64,000 bases of DNA from JAYUJH01 sp043765375. Its GTDB lineage: Bacteria; Pseudomonadota; Alphaproteobacteria; Rickettsiales; UBA998. The first letter of the stretch is position 1. Each line of letters begins with the position of its first letter. The stretch lies in the NCBI GenBank assembly GCA_043765375.1, contig JAYUJH010000006.1, positions 62,001 to 126,000 of the forward strand. The letters are read 5' to 3'. The translations under genes were made by a program, and so were the position numbers. The notes beneath the pieces were generated by a model. That model was not told the origin of the DNA, did no database searches, and saw only the letters and a list, made by a program, of their open reading frames with translations. This document shows, piece by piece, positions 41,801 through 50,334 of this stretch.

Positions 41801-42658
41801 ATGAAGATAATTTTAATCACATTAATCACAGTTTTTGCAATGCAGGCGAGCATAGCTTTTGCGGGAAATATTTCACTTGCAGCGAACGCAACACTTGCAG
41901 CGAATAGCACACTTGCAGCGAATAGCACACTTGAGAGTGAACAAACGGCACTTGCAGCGGATAGATATGCAGCGAATTGTAGCGCAACGCCAAATATCGC
42001 CCGCTACCCATACCCATCTGCGGCAAATGTGACCCCTTCCAGCAAAATGGCACGTCCCGCTGGCAAAGCTGATTATGCTGATGGACAATTACTTTATGTG
42101 CATGGCAGAGTGTTTGATTCTGCCTGCGTTCCATTGCGAAATGCTAAAGTTGAATTATGGAATGCTGATTCCAACGGACGCTATCGCTATGCAAAAGCGG
42201 GCGAACTTAGCAACCCATACCCGATATTCACAGGGGCGGGCATGGTGCATACGGATAATGAGGGCGGATTTATGTTTGAAACAATATTTCCCGCACCAAT
42301 AGCCAAACAAACGCCATATCTAAATATTCGTATTTCACACCCATTAATGCGCAATGCGTTGCAATCCGTGATATATTTTGCAGGTGACGCTCGCAATGAT
42401 GATGATAGGCAATATAATTTACTTTCTCAATCAACACGGCAGAAAGTGACGGCGCAAGTTGCACCATATAAAGCGCAGCCCGCAAAATCAAAACATTATG
42501 GTGCAAAATATTACGGTGCAAAATATTATGGCGGGGGTTATAATAGTGGCAATGTAGAAACTACGGAGCGAGGCACAATTGATGGCAATCTGCCAAGTGG
42601 CGTTATTATTCACCATGATATAACCGTGCAAGCTCGCGATGTTTTTAGGAAGTTTTAA
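41801..42658 (+). CDS. Secreted intradiol-dioxygenase-like protein lacking iron ligands
   Basis: A 285-residue exported protein: signal peptide residues 1-22 (ending SIAFA|GN), a repeat-built linker (LAANATLAANST, from 18-bp units), then a fold matching the protocatechuate 3,4-dioxygenase beta chain: LYVHGRVFDSACVPLRNAKV, ELWNADSNGRYRY, MVHTDNEGGFMFETI and SVIYFAGD. The equivalent of ligand Tyr108 is kept (GRYRY). The Tyr147 position reads PAPI rather than PGPY, and the His160-x-His162 pair reads N-I-R (TPYLNIRIS). Iron-dependent ring cleavage therefore looks impossible. Rickettsiaceae genomes also carry a gene annotated as a protocatechuate dioxygenase, from memory. Residues ~230-245 are a YGAKY repeat. 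Confidence 0.8.
   Translation: MKIILITLITVFAMQASIAFAGNISLAANATLAANSTLAANSTLESEQTALAADRYAANCSATPNIARYPYPSAANVTPSSKMARPAGKADYADGQLLYVHGRVFDSACVPLRNAKVELWNADSNGRYRYAKAGELSNPYPIFTGAGMVHTDNEGGFMFETIFPAPIAKQTPYLNIRISHPLMRNALQSVIYFAGDARNDDDRQYNLLSQSTRQKVTAQVAPYKAQPAKSKHYGAKYYGAKYYGGGYNSGNVETTERGTIDGNLPSGVIIHHDITVQARDVFRKF
41873..41926 (+). repeat. 18-bp tandem repeat in the dioxygenase-like gene
   Basis: Three units at 41873, 41891 and 41909; the last two are identical (ACACTTGCAGCGAATAGC). They encode T-L-A-A-N-S hexapeptides just after the signal peptide. Confidence 0.9.
42500..42529 (+). repeat. 15-bp tandem repeat in the dioxygenase-like gene
   Basis: Two units, GGTGCAAAATATTAC and GGTGCAAAATATTAT, encoding G-A-K-Y-Y, flanked by a diverged third unit on each side. 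Confidence 0.85.
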
Positions 42659-42666
42659 TTATGCTG

Positions 42667-43716
42667 TTAATGCCATATTTTTAATGCTACATTCTTTGCA
42701 TCATCAACAAATTGCATAATCTCATCATGGGTTGAACTCCAATTGGTCACCAACCGATAAATATCATCGCCAAGCTCCCTCCAACCATAAAAATAATGTC
42801 CGCAATCAAGCAATTTTTGCGCTAATTCTGGCTGCATATGCAAAAAAACCTCATTAGCTTGAACGGGAAACAAAATCTTTACGCCCGCAATTTTAGCCAT
42901 TTCATTTGCCAGCATTTGCGCCATTACATTAGCATTTGTAGCATTTTTGCGCCATAAATCATCTTGCAACAGGGCGAGCAATTGCACCGAAATATAGCGT
43001 TGTTTGGAGGCAAGCTGCCCTGCCCGCTTGCGCAAATGAGGCAAATCAACCGCCAATTTTGGGTTGAAAACCACCACCGCTTCAGCAAGCATTGCACCGT
43101 TTTTGGTGCCACCAAATGAGAGAATATCCACCCCATTTTGCCACGTCATCAAGGCGGGGGTTGACTTCAACGTTACCAACGCATTGGCAAAACGTGCGCC
43201 GTCCATATGCACAATCAAGCCATATTCACGCGCAATTTTTGTTAGTTCGGCAATCTCTGCTAACTCATAAATTGTGCCAAACTCGGTTGCTTGTGTAATG
43301 CTCAATATTCGTGGGCGTGAATGATGCACTCCACGATTTGAGGCTTGCTTAAGTGCGGTTTGTAGCTGAATTGGTGAGATTTTACCATCGTCACTATCCA
43401 ACCCAATCATCATTCCGCCCGTAAAAAACACTGGCATTCCGCATTCATCTTGCTGAATATGGCTATGCGCATGACAAATGATTGATTCAAACGGCTTCAT
43501 CGCCCCTGCCAACCCCAAACAATTCGCCGCAGAACCGTTGAAAACAGGGAACATTTCCAGCTCATCATGGGCAAAAAATGTGCGAAATGATGCCGTCAGT
43601 GCGTGAGTATAATCATCATCACCATAAGATTTTGCGTGACCAATATTCGCCGCCGCCAACGCTGCCATGATTTCAGGGCAAACCCCCGATGTGTTGTCAC
43701 TCGCTAGATATGTCAT
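42667..43716 (-). CDS. ltaE: Low-specificity L-threonine aldolase
   Basis: A 349-residue PLP enzyme of the beta-eliminating lyase family that splits threonine or allo-threonine to glycine and acetaldehyde. Motifs: ASDNTSGVCPEIMAAL, MFPVFNGSAANCLGLAG, the PLP-Asp region YGLIVHMDGARFANAL and the Schiff-base lysine in SFGGTKNGAM. The C-terminal domain has ELGDDIYRLVTNW. A good Shine-Dalgarno (AAAGGAT) precedes the start. Upstream there is a small palindrome ATCCTA/TAGGAT (43738-43757). It may provide glycine in a bacterium with limited serine metabolism; that is an inference. Confidence 0.92.
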   Translation of the reverse strand: MTYLASDNTSGVCPEIMAALAAANIGHAKSYGDDDYTHALTASFRTFFAHDELEMFPVFNGSAANCLGLAGAMKPFESIICHAHSHIQQDECGMPVFFTGGMMIGLDSDDGKISPIQLQTALKQASNRGVHHSRPRILSITQATEFGTIYELAEIAELTKIAREYGLIVHMDGARFANALVTLKSTPALMTWQNGVDILSFGGTKNGAMLAEAVVVFNPKLAVDLPHLRKRAGQLASKQRYISVQLLALLQDDLWRKNATNANVMAQMLANEMAKIAGVKILFPVQANEVFLHMQPELAQKLLDCGHYFYGWRELGDDIYRLVTNWSSTHDEIMQFVDDAKNVALKIWH

Positions 43717-43835
43717 ATTAATATCCTTTGTTTCTAATCCTAGTGAGCCTTAGGATAAAAAGAAGATTATGTGAAATTCCTAGTTATTTGTTACAGATTT
43801 AGGAAAGGCGCATATCAATAAAGTAATGTAATTAC

Positions 43836-44261
43836 CTATTTACATGATTTGTAACCTTTAGCCCAATTTTCTGTAATATTTCTCAAATAATCCCATGATG
43901 AATTTGCGGTAAAGATCTTAACCTCTGTTTTCAGATGTGATAGTTTTCTTATTTCAATTAGAGCAAAATATCCTGTATATCCAGCTTGTTCTAATCTTAA
44001 AGTTATGCTTGCTTCACCTAGTTCATTATACAAATCAGTATCAACAACGTATTGAGCACTGCTCAAACCAAGTGTCACAGATAAGCATTCTCTGGCTTTA
44101 GTGGACAACACTTTATAAATTTGCTGATAATTTTTATTTGCTATAAATGTGTGAGGAGTATTGGATACTTGTCTAAGACTATTTACAGATGTTTCACCGC
44201 ATGCAAATAAAAACAAACATAATATTGTAATCCAATATTTATTTTTAATTAACAAATACAT
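43836..44261 (-). CDS. Putative lipoprotein of unknown function
   Basis: A 141-residue protein with a basic N-terminus, a hydrophobic stretch (residues ~8-20) and LFAC|GETS, a slightly atypical lipobox with Cys21. The mature part has the features of a small periplasmic alpha/beta domain (ARECLSVTLGLSSAQYVVDTDLY, GYTGYFALIEIRKL). I do not recognise the family. The start has AAAGGA six bases upstream. It follows the purB stop by 19 nt on the same strand, so it is probably cotranscribed with purB. Confidence 0.75.
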   Translation of the reverse strand: MYLLIKNKYWITILCLFLFACGETSVNSLRQVSNTPHTFIANKNYQQIYKVLSTKARECLSVTLGLSSAQYVVDTDLYNELGEASITLRLEQAGYTGYFALIEIRKLSHLKTEVKIFTANSSWDYLRNITENWAKGYKSCK

Positions 44262-44280
44262 TTCCTATCCTTTAATCCCA

Positions 44281-45642
44281 CTATTCAAACACCCTACTAA
44301 AAACAGTATTAACATGTTTGGTGTGATAATTCAAATCAAATAATGCTTCAATTTGTGTGTTGCTTAAATGTTGCATTACTTCACCATCATTCAGCAATTC
44401 AGTTTTGAAATCTGCGTCCCCCCCTAAACTTGAATTATTGGGGCTTAAATCACTAGAACTCAAATTACCCGAACTTAAATTACTATTCCACACTTTCATG
44501 GCATTGCGCTGAACAATGGCGTAAGAACCCTCACGACTCACCCCCGCTTGCGTCAAAGCCAACAACACACGCTGCGAAAATACCAACCCACCGAGCTTAT
44601 CCATATTCGCCTGCATACGCTCCTCATAAACTACTAATTGCTCAATCAATCCCGCCAAGCGGTGCAACGCAAAATCCAGCGTGATGGTTGCATCTGGTGC
44701 AATAAAACGCTCAACTGATGAATGTGAAATATCTCGCTCATGCCACAACGCCACATTTTCCATAGCGGGAATAGCGAAAGATCGCACCATGCGAGCAAGA
44801 CCAGTGATATTTTCTGAAAGCACAGGGTTGCGTTTATGCGGCATGGCGGAAGAACCCTTCTGCCCTGCACTGAAAAACTCCTCTGCTTCCAACACCTCGG
44901 TGCGCTGCAAGTGTCGCACTTCCACCGCTACATTTTCAATGGAAGAGGCGATAACCCCAAGTGTTGCAAAAAACATCGCATGGCGATCCCGTGGAATCAC
45001 CTGTGTTGAAACTGGCTCAACCGCCAACCCTAACTTATCCGCCACATATTCCTCAATAGCGGGGTCAATATTGGCAAATGTGCCAACTGCCCCTGAAATT
45101 GCGCATGTCGCAATTTCACGCCGTGCCGCAACCAACCGCTCCCGCCCCCGAGAGAACTCTGCATAAAAACGGGCGAACTTCAAACCCATGGTGACGGGTT
45201 CAGCGTGAATCCCGTGGGAACGCCCGACACATACCATATTTTTCGTTTCAAACGCCCGTTTGCGCAAAGCTGCAAGCACCCTATCCATTGCCACCAACAA
45301 TAAATCACTTGCTTGTGCCAACTGCACCGCAAGGCAGGTATCCAACACGTCGGAGCTGGTCATTCCTTGATGCAAAAACCTGCTATATTCGCCTATACCC
45401 TCGCCTGCGACAGTAAGAAAAGCAATCACATCATGCTTGGTGACTGCTTCCACCGCATCAATTTTTTCCACATCAAAAACTTCAGGCTTGCCCGCCCATA
45501 TTGCTTTTGCCGCCTCAACTGGGATTGTGCCAAGTTGCGCCATCGCCTCACACGCATATGCTTCAATATCAAACCAAATGGAATATTTATTTTGCGCTTC
45601 CCAAATGGAGTTCATGGCGGGGCGTGAATAGCGTGGAATCAT
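44281..45642 (-). CDS. purB: Adenylosuccinate lyase
   Basis: A 453-residue fumarase-superfamily lyase acting twice in purine synthesis (SAICAR to AICAR and adenylosuccinate to AMP). Motifs: RYSRPAMNSIWEAQNKY, FLHQGMTSSDVLDTCLAVQL, VGRSHGIHAEPVTMGLKFA with the catalytic His, and the signature GQKGSSAMPHKRNPVLSENITG. Near residue 385 a Ser/Asn/Leu-rich insertion (NLSSGNLSSSDLSPN) arises from four 15-bp tandem units, placed in a C-terminal loop before the EALFDLNYHTKHV end. The insertion is in frame and the gene otherwise normal. Confidence 0.96.
   Translation of the reverse strand: MIPRYSRPAMNSIWEAQNKYSIWFDIEAYACEAMAQLGTIPVEAAKAIWAGKPEVFDVEKIDAVEAVTKHDVIAFLTVAGEGIGEYSRFLHQGMTSSDVLDTCLAVQLAQASDLLLVAMDRVLAALRKRAFETKNMVCVGRSHGIHAEPVTMGLKFARFYAEFSRGRERLVAARREIATCAISGAVGTFANIDPAIEEYVADKLGLAVEPVSTQVIPRDRHAMFFATLGVIASSIENVAVEVRHLQRTEVLEAEEFFSAGQKGSSAMPHKRNPVLSENITGLARMVRSFAIPAMENVALWHERDISHSSVERFIAPDATITLDFALHRLAGLIEQLVVYEERMQANMDKLGGLVFSQRVLLALTQAGVSREGSYAIVQRNAMKVWNSNLSSGNLSSSDLSPNNSSLGGDADFKTELLNDGEVMQHLSNTQIEALFDLNYHTKHVNTVFSRVFE
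44426..44485 (-). repeat. purB: Four 15-bp tandem units inside purB
   Basis: Units at 44426, 44441, 44456 and 44471, forward-strand core GAACTTAAATTACTA with scattered mismatches. They encode the NLSSG/NLSSS/DLSPN/NSSLG pentapeptides. Confidence 0.88.
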
Positions 45643-45697
45643 GATATTTTACTCTTGCTTAATATTATGTGTTGATTAATGAGTATGATTAGCATAA

Positions 45698-46030
45698 TCA
45701 CGCTGCCCTGCCAATAGATTTTTGCCTATCTTTTTGTCTATCATCTACAACTGAAAAATCTGCTTTAACAGGATAATGTTTGTCAACATATGCACCAAAT
45801 GCACTAATCACCGCAAAGGGCTTGTCTGTATATACACGGTTATCACCACTTCTTGATGGCATTTCAACTGATGCGTTTTTATCTATCTCCCTTGCCAACG
45901 AAATTACTTCAGCTAATGATAGCTCCAAGGGAAATATTACAAATGCTTTAGGCTTTGCTATATTGGACGAACTAGTTTCAATAGTTGATGCTAATTCAAT
46001 TGGGGCGGGTTTAGGCGATTGTATGTTCAT
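45698..46030 (-). CDS. Hypothetical protein
   Basis: A 110-residue soluble protein that I do not recognise. The first ~30 residues are Pro/Ser-rich and look disordered. The middle (AFVIFPLELSLAEVISLAREIDKNASVE) and end (KPFAVISAFGAYVDKHYPVKADFSVVDD) suggest a small alpha/beta domain. No signal peptide, no strong ribosome binding site. It lies between gshB and purB on the same strand, with 167 nt to gshB and 55 nt to purB. The frame is the only long one here and has normal composition for the window, so I accept it with reserve. Confidence 0.55.
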   Translation of the reverse strand: MNIQSPKPAPIELASTIETSSSNIAKPKAFVIFPLELSLAEVISLAREIDKNASVEMPSRSGDNRVYTDKPFAVISAFGAYVDKHYPVKADFSVVDDRQKDRQKSIGRAA

Positions 46031-46197
46031 TAATAAGTTACCATATAGTTAAATAATATTTGCTTTCACAAAACTAATTAACTAATTATTAACAATTTCA
46101 CAAGTAAAATACATATTGATAATTATTACATTTGAATGACGCTAACATATAACCTACTCCCCTCGCCCCATTTCCTTCTAACCTATTTCCGCCTACC

Positions 46198-47154
46198 CTA
46201 TTTACCAAGCAAATCCTCGGCGCAATCCCAAAATAATGCAGCGGGGTTTTCATCATATAAATTGGCAATGGTGCGCAAACCAGTTGGTGATGTAACATTA
46301 ATTTCTGTGACATAATCCCCAATAAAATCAAGCCCTGCGAAATATATTCCCATCTCATGCAATGTATCAGCGATTTGCTCGCATAATGTTTGTTGCTTGC
46401 TGGATAATTTGAACTTAATCGGAGTGCCACCAACTCGCATATTTGCCCGCACTTCACCTGATGCAGGAGTGCGGGAAAATGCACCCGCCACCGCTCCATA
46501 AAGCAGCACCACCCGCACATCTTGAGTTTGCACTTCGGGCAGATATGGTTGTGCAATAAGTTGAGTGGCTTGTTTGCCGTGATTTGATGCAAGCAACATT
46601 TCTAGCAACGCCTCCACATTATCCCCCCCCAATTTCAAGCGCAATACTGAATGCCCGCCCCAACCAAATAATGGTTTAATGATAATATCTTTATGAATAT
46701 CCAAGAAATCCAAAAAATCTTCTCTCCTTGCGGTGATGATGGTTTCAGGCATGATATTATCAAATAATAATGGCAATAATTTCTCAGGATATGAACGAAC
46801 AGATGCGGGGTCATTAATCACTAGTGCATCACCCGCAATTTGTTCCAGCAGGTAAGTTGCCGTGATATAATTCATATCAAACGGTGGGTCTTGCCGCATT
46901 AATATCACATCACAATCGCTCAGTGATTGCGTTTTGGCTTCACCTAAATCATACCAGTTTTTATCATGCAAATTATTCAGTTTAATTGGTTGCAACTGCG
47001 CCCTCACCTCACCGCCAATCATGGCAAGGGTTGATGGGTGATACCATGAAATATTTGCCCCTCTTTTTGCCACTTCCTCCAACAAGCAAATGGTGGAATC
47101 ACCTTTGGGGTTTAATAAATGCGGATAATCCATTTGCACGGCGATATTTTTCAT
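46198..47154 (-). CDS. gshB: Glutathione synthetase
   Basis: A 318-residue ATP-grasp ligase joining gamma-glutamylcysteine and glycine. Motifs: VILMRQDPPFDMNYITATYLLE, VINDPASVRSYPEKL, IIKPLFGWGGHSVLRL (ATP-binding lysine and glycine loop), EVRANMRVGGTP and LDFIGDYVTEINVTSPTGL with metal ligands. Length matches the gram-negative type. gshA is not in the window. The product supports the glutaredoxin at 22721. After the stop the reverse strand is purine-rich with several G runs (46144-46197), which I cannot assign a role. Confidence 0.96.
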   Translation of the reverse strand: MKNIAVQMDYPHLLNPKGDSTICLLEEVAKRGANISWYHPSTLAMIGGEVRAQLQPIKLNNLHDKNWYDLGEAKTQSLSDCDVILMRQDPPFDMNYITATYLLEQIAGDALVINDPASVRSYPEKLLPLLFDNIMPETIITARREDFLDFLDIHKDIIIKPLFGWGGHSVLRLKLGGDNVEALLEMLLASNHGKQATQLIAQPYLPEVQTQDVRVVLLYGAVAGAFSRTPASGEVRANMRVGGTPIKFKLSSKQQTLCEQIADTLHEMGIYFAGLDFIGDYVTEINVTSPTGLRTIANLYDENPAALFWDCAEDLLGK

Positions 47155-47238
47155 TGGTCAATCCTATTATGTATATTTTCAATCTCAAACTATAGCCAAA
47201 CAATATAGATATTGCAAAATAAAATATTACGGATTATT

Positions 47239-47973
47239 ATGTTACATATGAAAAAAGTAACCGCTTGCATCATCTTAATTGGTAATGAGATTTTATCTGG
47301 CAAAACATCAGAAAAGAACCTTGCGTGGCTTGCACAACAATTAAATGATGTTGGAATATTCGTCGCAAGAGCGCATGTCATCGCCGATATTGAAGATGAA
47401 ATTGTGGCAACCGTGAATGATGCACGTCATAAATATGATTATATATTCACCACGGGCGGAATTGGCCCAACCCATGATGATATAACCACAGCGGCAATAT
47501 GCAAGGCTTTTGATGTGAAATTAACACGTCACCCACAAGCAGAAGCAATTTTGCGTGAATATTATCCGCCTGAAAAAATCAATGATGCAAGGCTGAAAAT
47601 GGCGGATATTCCGTTGGAAGCTGAGCTAATACATAATCCCGTAAGTTCTGCACCAGCTTTTCGCTTGGAGAATGTATTTGTGCTGGCGGGCGTGCCTTCA
47701 ATCATGCAAGCAATGTTTTTGCAGGTGCGGGATATGTTGCGTGGCGGATTACCAATGCTTAGCTGGCAATTGGAGTTGATGAACCCTGAGGGCGATGTTG
47801 CCGCTCCACTGACTGCTATTCAATCACAATTCCCTGAAGCGGAAATTGGTTGCTATCCGCTGCTAAAAAATGGACGTATTGGTTCAACCATAGTGGTGCG
47901 AACTCATGATGAAAACTTGCTGATGCTGGTGAAAACAGCCTGCGAAAAGATTGCTAGCACATTAACAAAATAA
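47239..47973 (+). CDS. CinA/COG1058 molybdopterin-binding-fold protein
   Basis: A 244-residue protein equal to the N-terminal MoCF-like domain of CinA. It starts VTACIILIGNEILSGKTSEKNLAWLAQ, then FTTGGIGPTHDDITTAAICKAF and a VLAGVPSIMQAMF segment, all typical. The C-terminal nicotinamide-nucleotide amidase domain of full-length CinA is missing, as in the short alphaproteobacterial form. COG1058 proteins can hydrolyse ADP-ribose or FAD-type dinucleotides; the role here is not settled. ATG 47239 or 47248 fits the family; the TTG at 47212 adds nine unlikely residues. Divergent from gshB. Confidence 0.88.
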   Translation: MLHMKKVTACIILIGNEILSGKTSEKNLAWLAQQLNDVGIFVARAHVIADIEDEIVATVNDARHKYDYIFTTGGIGPTHDDITTAAICKAFDVKLTRHPQAEAILREYYPPEKINDARLKMADIPLEAELIHNPVSSAPAFRLENVFVLAGVPSIMQAMFLQVRDMLRGGLPMLSWQLELMNPEGDVAAPLTAIQSQFPEAEIGCYPLLKNGRIGSTIVVRTHDENLLMLVKTACEKIASTLTK

Positions 47974-48030
47974 TATTTGCGCATTTTGACAAAACATATA
48001 GATTACATATAGATTACGATATTAAATTAC

Positions 48031-49164
48031 ATGAGTTTATATATGTCTTATTTTCCTAAAAAATCTAATCGTCAGTTGCAAATAGCAATAACATTTGGCG
48101 TTTTGCTTGTGTTATGGATGCTATCAGGTTTGTTGGTTGAGCGCGATTTTGAGCAGCAAGGTTCAGATGTTTCTGATGCGAAAACTGCTAATATTCCTAG
48201 TGCTAATATGAAATATGAGGCGGTGGAGTTTCAAGCGAAACTTAAACGCCGTTATGCTGAACTTCAGGGCGAAACAAAGGCAGTGCGTGATGTTAGTTTG
48301 GTTGCACAAATTAATGGCAAAGTGGCAGGAATACTCGCCAAAGAAGGGCAGAAAGTTCAAACGGGGCAGCCTTTATTGCAGTTAAACTTGGAGAATAAAC
48401 AAGAGCAATTAGCATCTTTGCAAGCATTATTGCAGCAAAAACAATTACAATATGAAGTTTCACAAAAATTGACACAACAAGGGTTTGAGAGTAAATTACG
48501 GTTATTGAGAGCCAAGGCAGATTTGGCACAAACTCAAGCGGATTTGAAACAAGTAGCTTTGCAGATAGGCTTTTCTACAATTAAAGCCCCGTTTGATGGA
48601 TTTTTGGAGAAGATTAACGTTAAAATCGGTGATTTCGTCACCGTTGGAATGCCCGCATCTGCTGGTGCGGTTGCTCGGATTGTTGATATTAACCCAATAT
48701 TAGTGCAAGGTTCAGTTGGGCAAAATGATAGAATATTTGTGGCAGAAAACCAGCCAACTGAGATAATTTTACCTAATGGCAAGAAATATCAAGGCAAAAT
48801 CCATTATCTGGCACATTCTGCTGATAAATCAACAAGGTCATTTCCTGTGGAGATAAGCGTTGACAACGCCAATTATGAGATATTATCAGGTCTTTCTGCA
48901 ACTATTAATATTCCACTTAATGAAGTTAAAGCGCATTTCATTCCCTCCTCTGCCCTCTCTCTGCAAGATGATGGGGCGTTGCAAGTGAAAGCATTAAATG
49001 CTCAAAACAAGGTGACTATTCATAAAATCAAGTTAATATCCGAAGAAGATAAAGGGATATGGGTGGAGGGTTTGCCTGAAAATGTCGTTTTAATAACAAA
49101 AGGGCAAGCCTATGCTACAGAGGGTATAACCATTAATGCGGATAAAATTGAAAAGTTAAAGTGA
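48031..49164 (+). CDS. RND efflux periplasmic adaptor (HlyD-like membrane fusion protein)
   Basis: A 377-residue membrane fusion protein. An N-terminal membrane anchor (~residues 15-35, AITFGVLLVLWMLSGLLV) is followed by the lipoyl-like half (VSLVAQINGKVAGILAKEGQKVQTGQPLLQL), an alpha hairpin rich in Gln/Leu (~105-160), and the second lipoyl half (IKAPFDGFLEKINVKIGDFVTVG). Beta-barrel and membrane-proximal domains complete it. Such proteins link an RND pump to an outer-membrane factor. The only RND permease seen is 11 kb away at 34229; they may work together despite the distance. It ends 10 nt from the convergent cheZ gene. Confidence 0.92.
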   Translation: MSLYMSYFPKKSNRQLQIAITFGVLLVLWMLSGLLVERDFEQQGSDVSDAKTANIPSANMKYEAVEFQAKLKRRYAELQGETKAVRDVSLVAQINGKVAGILAKEGQKVQTGQPLLQLNLENKQEQLASLQALLQQKQLQYEVSQKLTQQGFESKLRLLRAKADLAQTQADLKQVALQIGFSTIKAPFDGFLEKINVKIGDFVTVGMPASAGAVARIVDINPILVQGSVGQNDRIFVAENQPTEIILPNGKKYQGKIHYLAHSADKSTRSFPVEISVDNANYEILSGLSATINIPLNEVKAHFIPSSALSLQDDGALQVKALNAQNKVTIHKIKLISEEDKGIWVEGLPENVVLITKGQAYATEGITINADKIEKLK

Positions 49165-49174
49165 TATTCTAACC

Positions 49175-49843
49175 TCAAAACATTGAATCAATATCATCTT
49201 GATTAAGCCCCTTGCCTTGCAATTGCGGACCTTCCATCAAATGTGCATCGGGGCGATTATCACGCAAAATATCCGCACTATCCTTTGCCGCAAGTGTTGC
49301 AATATTTGCATCAACACTGCCAAATAATTTCGCAAGTTTAGCCACTTTTGCCTCCACATACTCCAAAGTTTTCACCACTTTGTTAATGCGCTGCCCTGTT
49401 ATATCCTGAAAACTGCAAGCATCATATATCTTAATTGCCTGCTCATTAATCTTTGCAACTAATGCTTCATCTTTAATTGCGCTCAAAGCATTGGTGATTT
49501 CGTCCGTTGCGTCCATAATTTTGTTAGTAGCTTCTTCGGTTGATTGCACCACGGCGTGCAATTCCTGCCCTGCTGAGTTGAAAAACTCTGATTCCTTTTC
49601 ACCAACTTTGCTATCAGGTGAAATGGATAATATCTCCGCTTTTGCATCTGAAATATAATTAGCGAGCTTATTAATTTCACCCCTCACGAATGCGTCAATT
49701 TGAGGGTCACCCGCATTAACTGAGATTGCAACTTCCTGAAAAATATTGCCAACATCTTCAATGCTGATGCTGCCTTTGCTCTCTAGCGCATTAATCAAAC
49801 CGCGTAACAGGGTTTTACCCATTGTATCATTTGCAAGTGTCAT
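49175..49843 (-). CDS. cheZ: CheZ-type CheY-phosphate phosphatase
   Basis: A 222-residue helical protein. The four-helix-bundle catalytic segment reads ACSFQDITGQRINKVV, matching the D-x-x-x-Q catalytic pair of CheZ. The C-terminus GKGLNQDDIDSMF is the short amphipathic CheY-binding tail, reminiscent of the FliM N-terminal LSQDEIDALL. It should dephosphorylate the CheY encoded 17 nt upstream. No receptors, CheA or flagellar genes are in the window, so chemotaxis cannot be concluded from here alone. Confidence 0.88.
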   Translation of the reverse strand: MTLANDTMGKTLLRGLINALESKGSISIEDVGNIFQEVAISVNAGDPQIDAFVRGEINKLANYISDAKAEILSISPDSKVGEKESEFFNSAGQELHAVVQSTEEATNKIMDATDEITNALSAIKDEALVAKINEQAIKIYDACSFQDITGQRINKVVKTLEYVEAKVAKLAKLFGSVDANIATLAAKDSADILRDNRPDAHLMEGPQLQGKGLNQDDIDSMF

Positions 49844-49860
49844 GATTTATCTATTTTTTC

Positions 49861-50238
49861 TCAAAATACGCTTTCAATTTTTTGCTTTAATGTTTCGGCA
49901 TTAAACGGCTTAACAATATAATTGCTAACACCAGCTTGCTTGGCAGCTATCACATTTTCAGTTTTGCTTTCCGCTGTTACCAAAATGAAAGGCAGTGCTT
50001 TCAGCGCATCGTCAGCACGAACTTTTTGTAACAACTCAAACCCCGACATAATATCCATGTTCCAATCAGAAATCACCAAACCATATTTCTTTTCCTTCAA
50101 CTTGGTGAACGCCGTTGCGCCGTCTGTTGCTTCATCAACATTATTAAAGCCAATTTGCCCGAGCAGATTTTTGATGATTCGTAGCATTGTTTTATAATCA
50201 TCTACAATCAACACATTCATGTTTTTATCCATTGTCAT
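49861..50238 (-). CDS. cheY: CheY-like single-domain response regulator
   Basis: A 125-residue receiver domain with no output domain. The acidic pocket is D13-D14, the phospho-acceptor D58 (VISDWNMD), the switch Thr in ILVTAES and the conserved Lys in YIVKPF. The sequence FNNVDEATDGATA and SDWNMDIMSGFELL match chemotaxis CheY rather than a cell-cycle DivK. I chose ATG 50238, with AGG seven bases upstream; the frame extends 15 codons further with improbable residues. It forms an operon with cheZ. Confidence 0.92.
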   Translation of the reverse strand: MTMDKNMNVLIVDDYKTMLRIIKNLLGQIGFNNVDEATDGATAFTKLKEKKYGLVISDWNMDIMSGFELLQKVRADDALKALPFILVTAESKTENVIAAKQAGVSNYIVKPFNAETLKQKIESVF

Positions 50239-50334
50239 CTTGCAACCTATTGTTTTTTCATTTGTAATAAATATAAAATACAATTAAAGTTTTAAGAGTG
50301 TATTAATCTCAAAGCCAAAAGGTCAAATATTTTC

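Noticed and set aside
46144..46200. Purine-rich G-run tract after gshB (reverse strand)
   Set aside because: Only two GGGG runs near each other; no canonical four-run quadruplex pattern and no repeat relation.
46098..46592. Reverse 164-codon frame overlapping gshB
   Set aside because: It is a shadow frame; gshB occupies the same strand in another frame with full family motifs.
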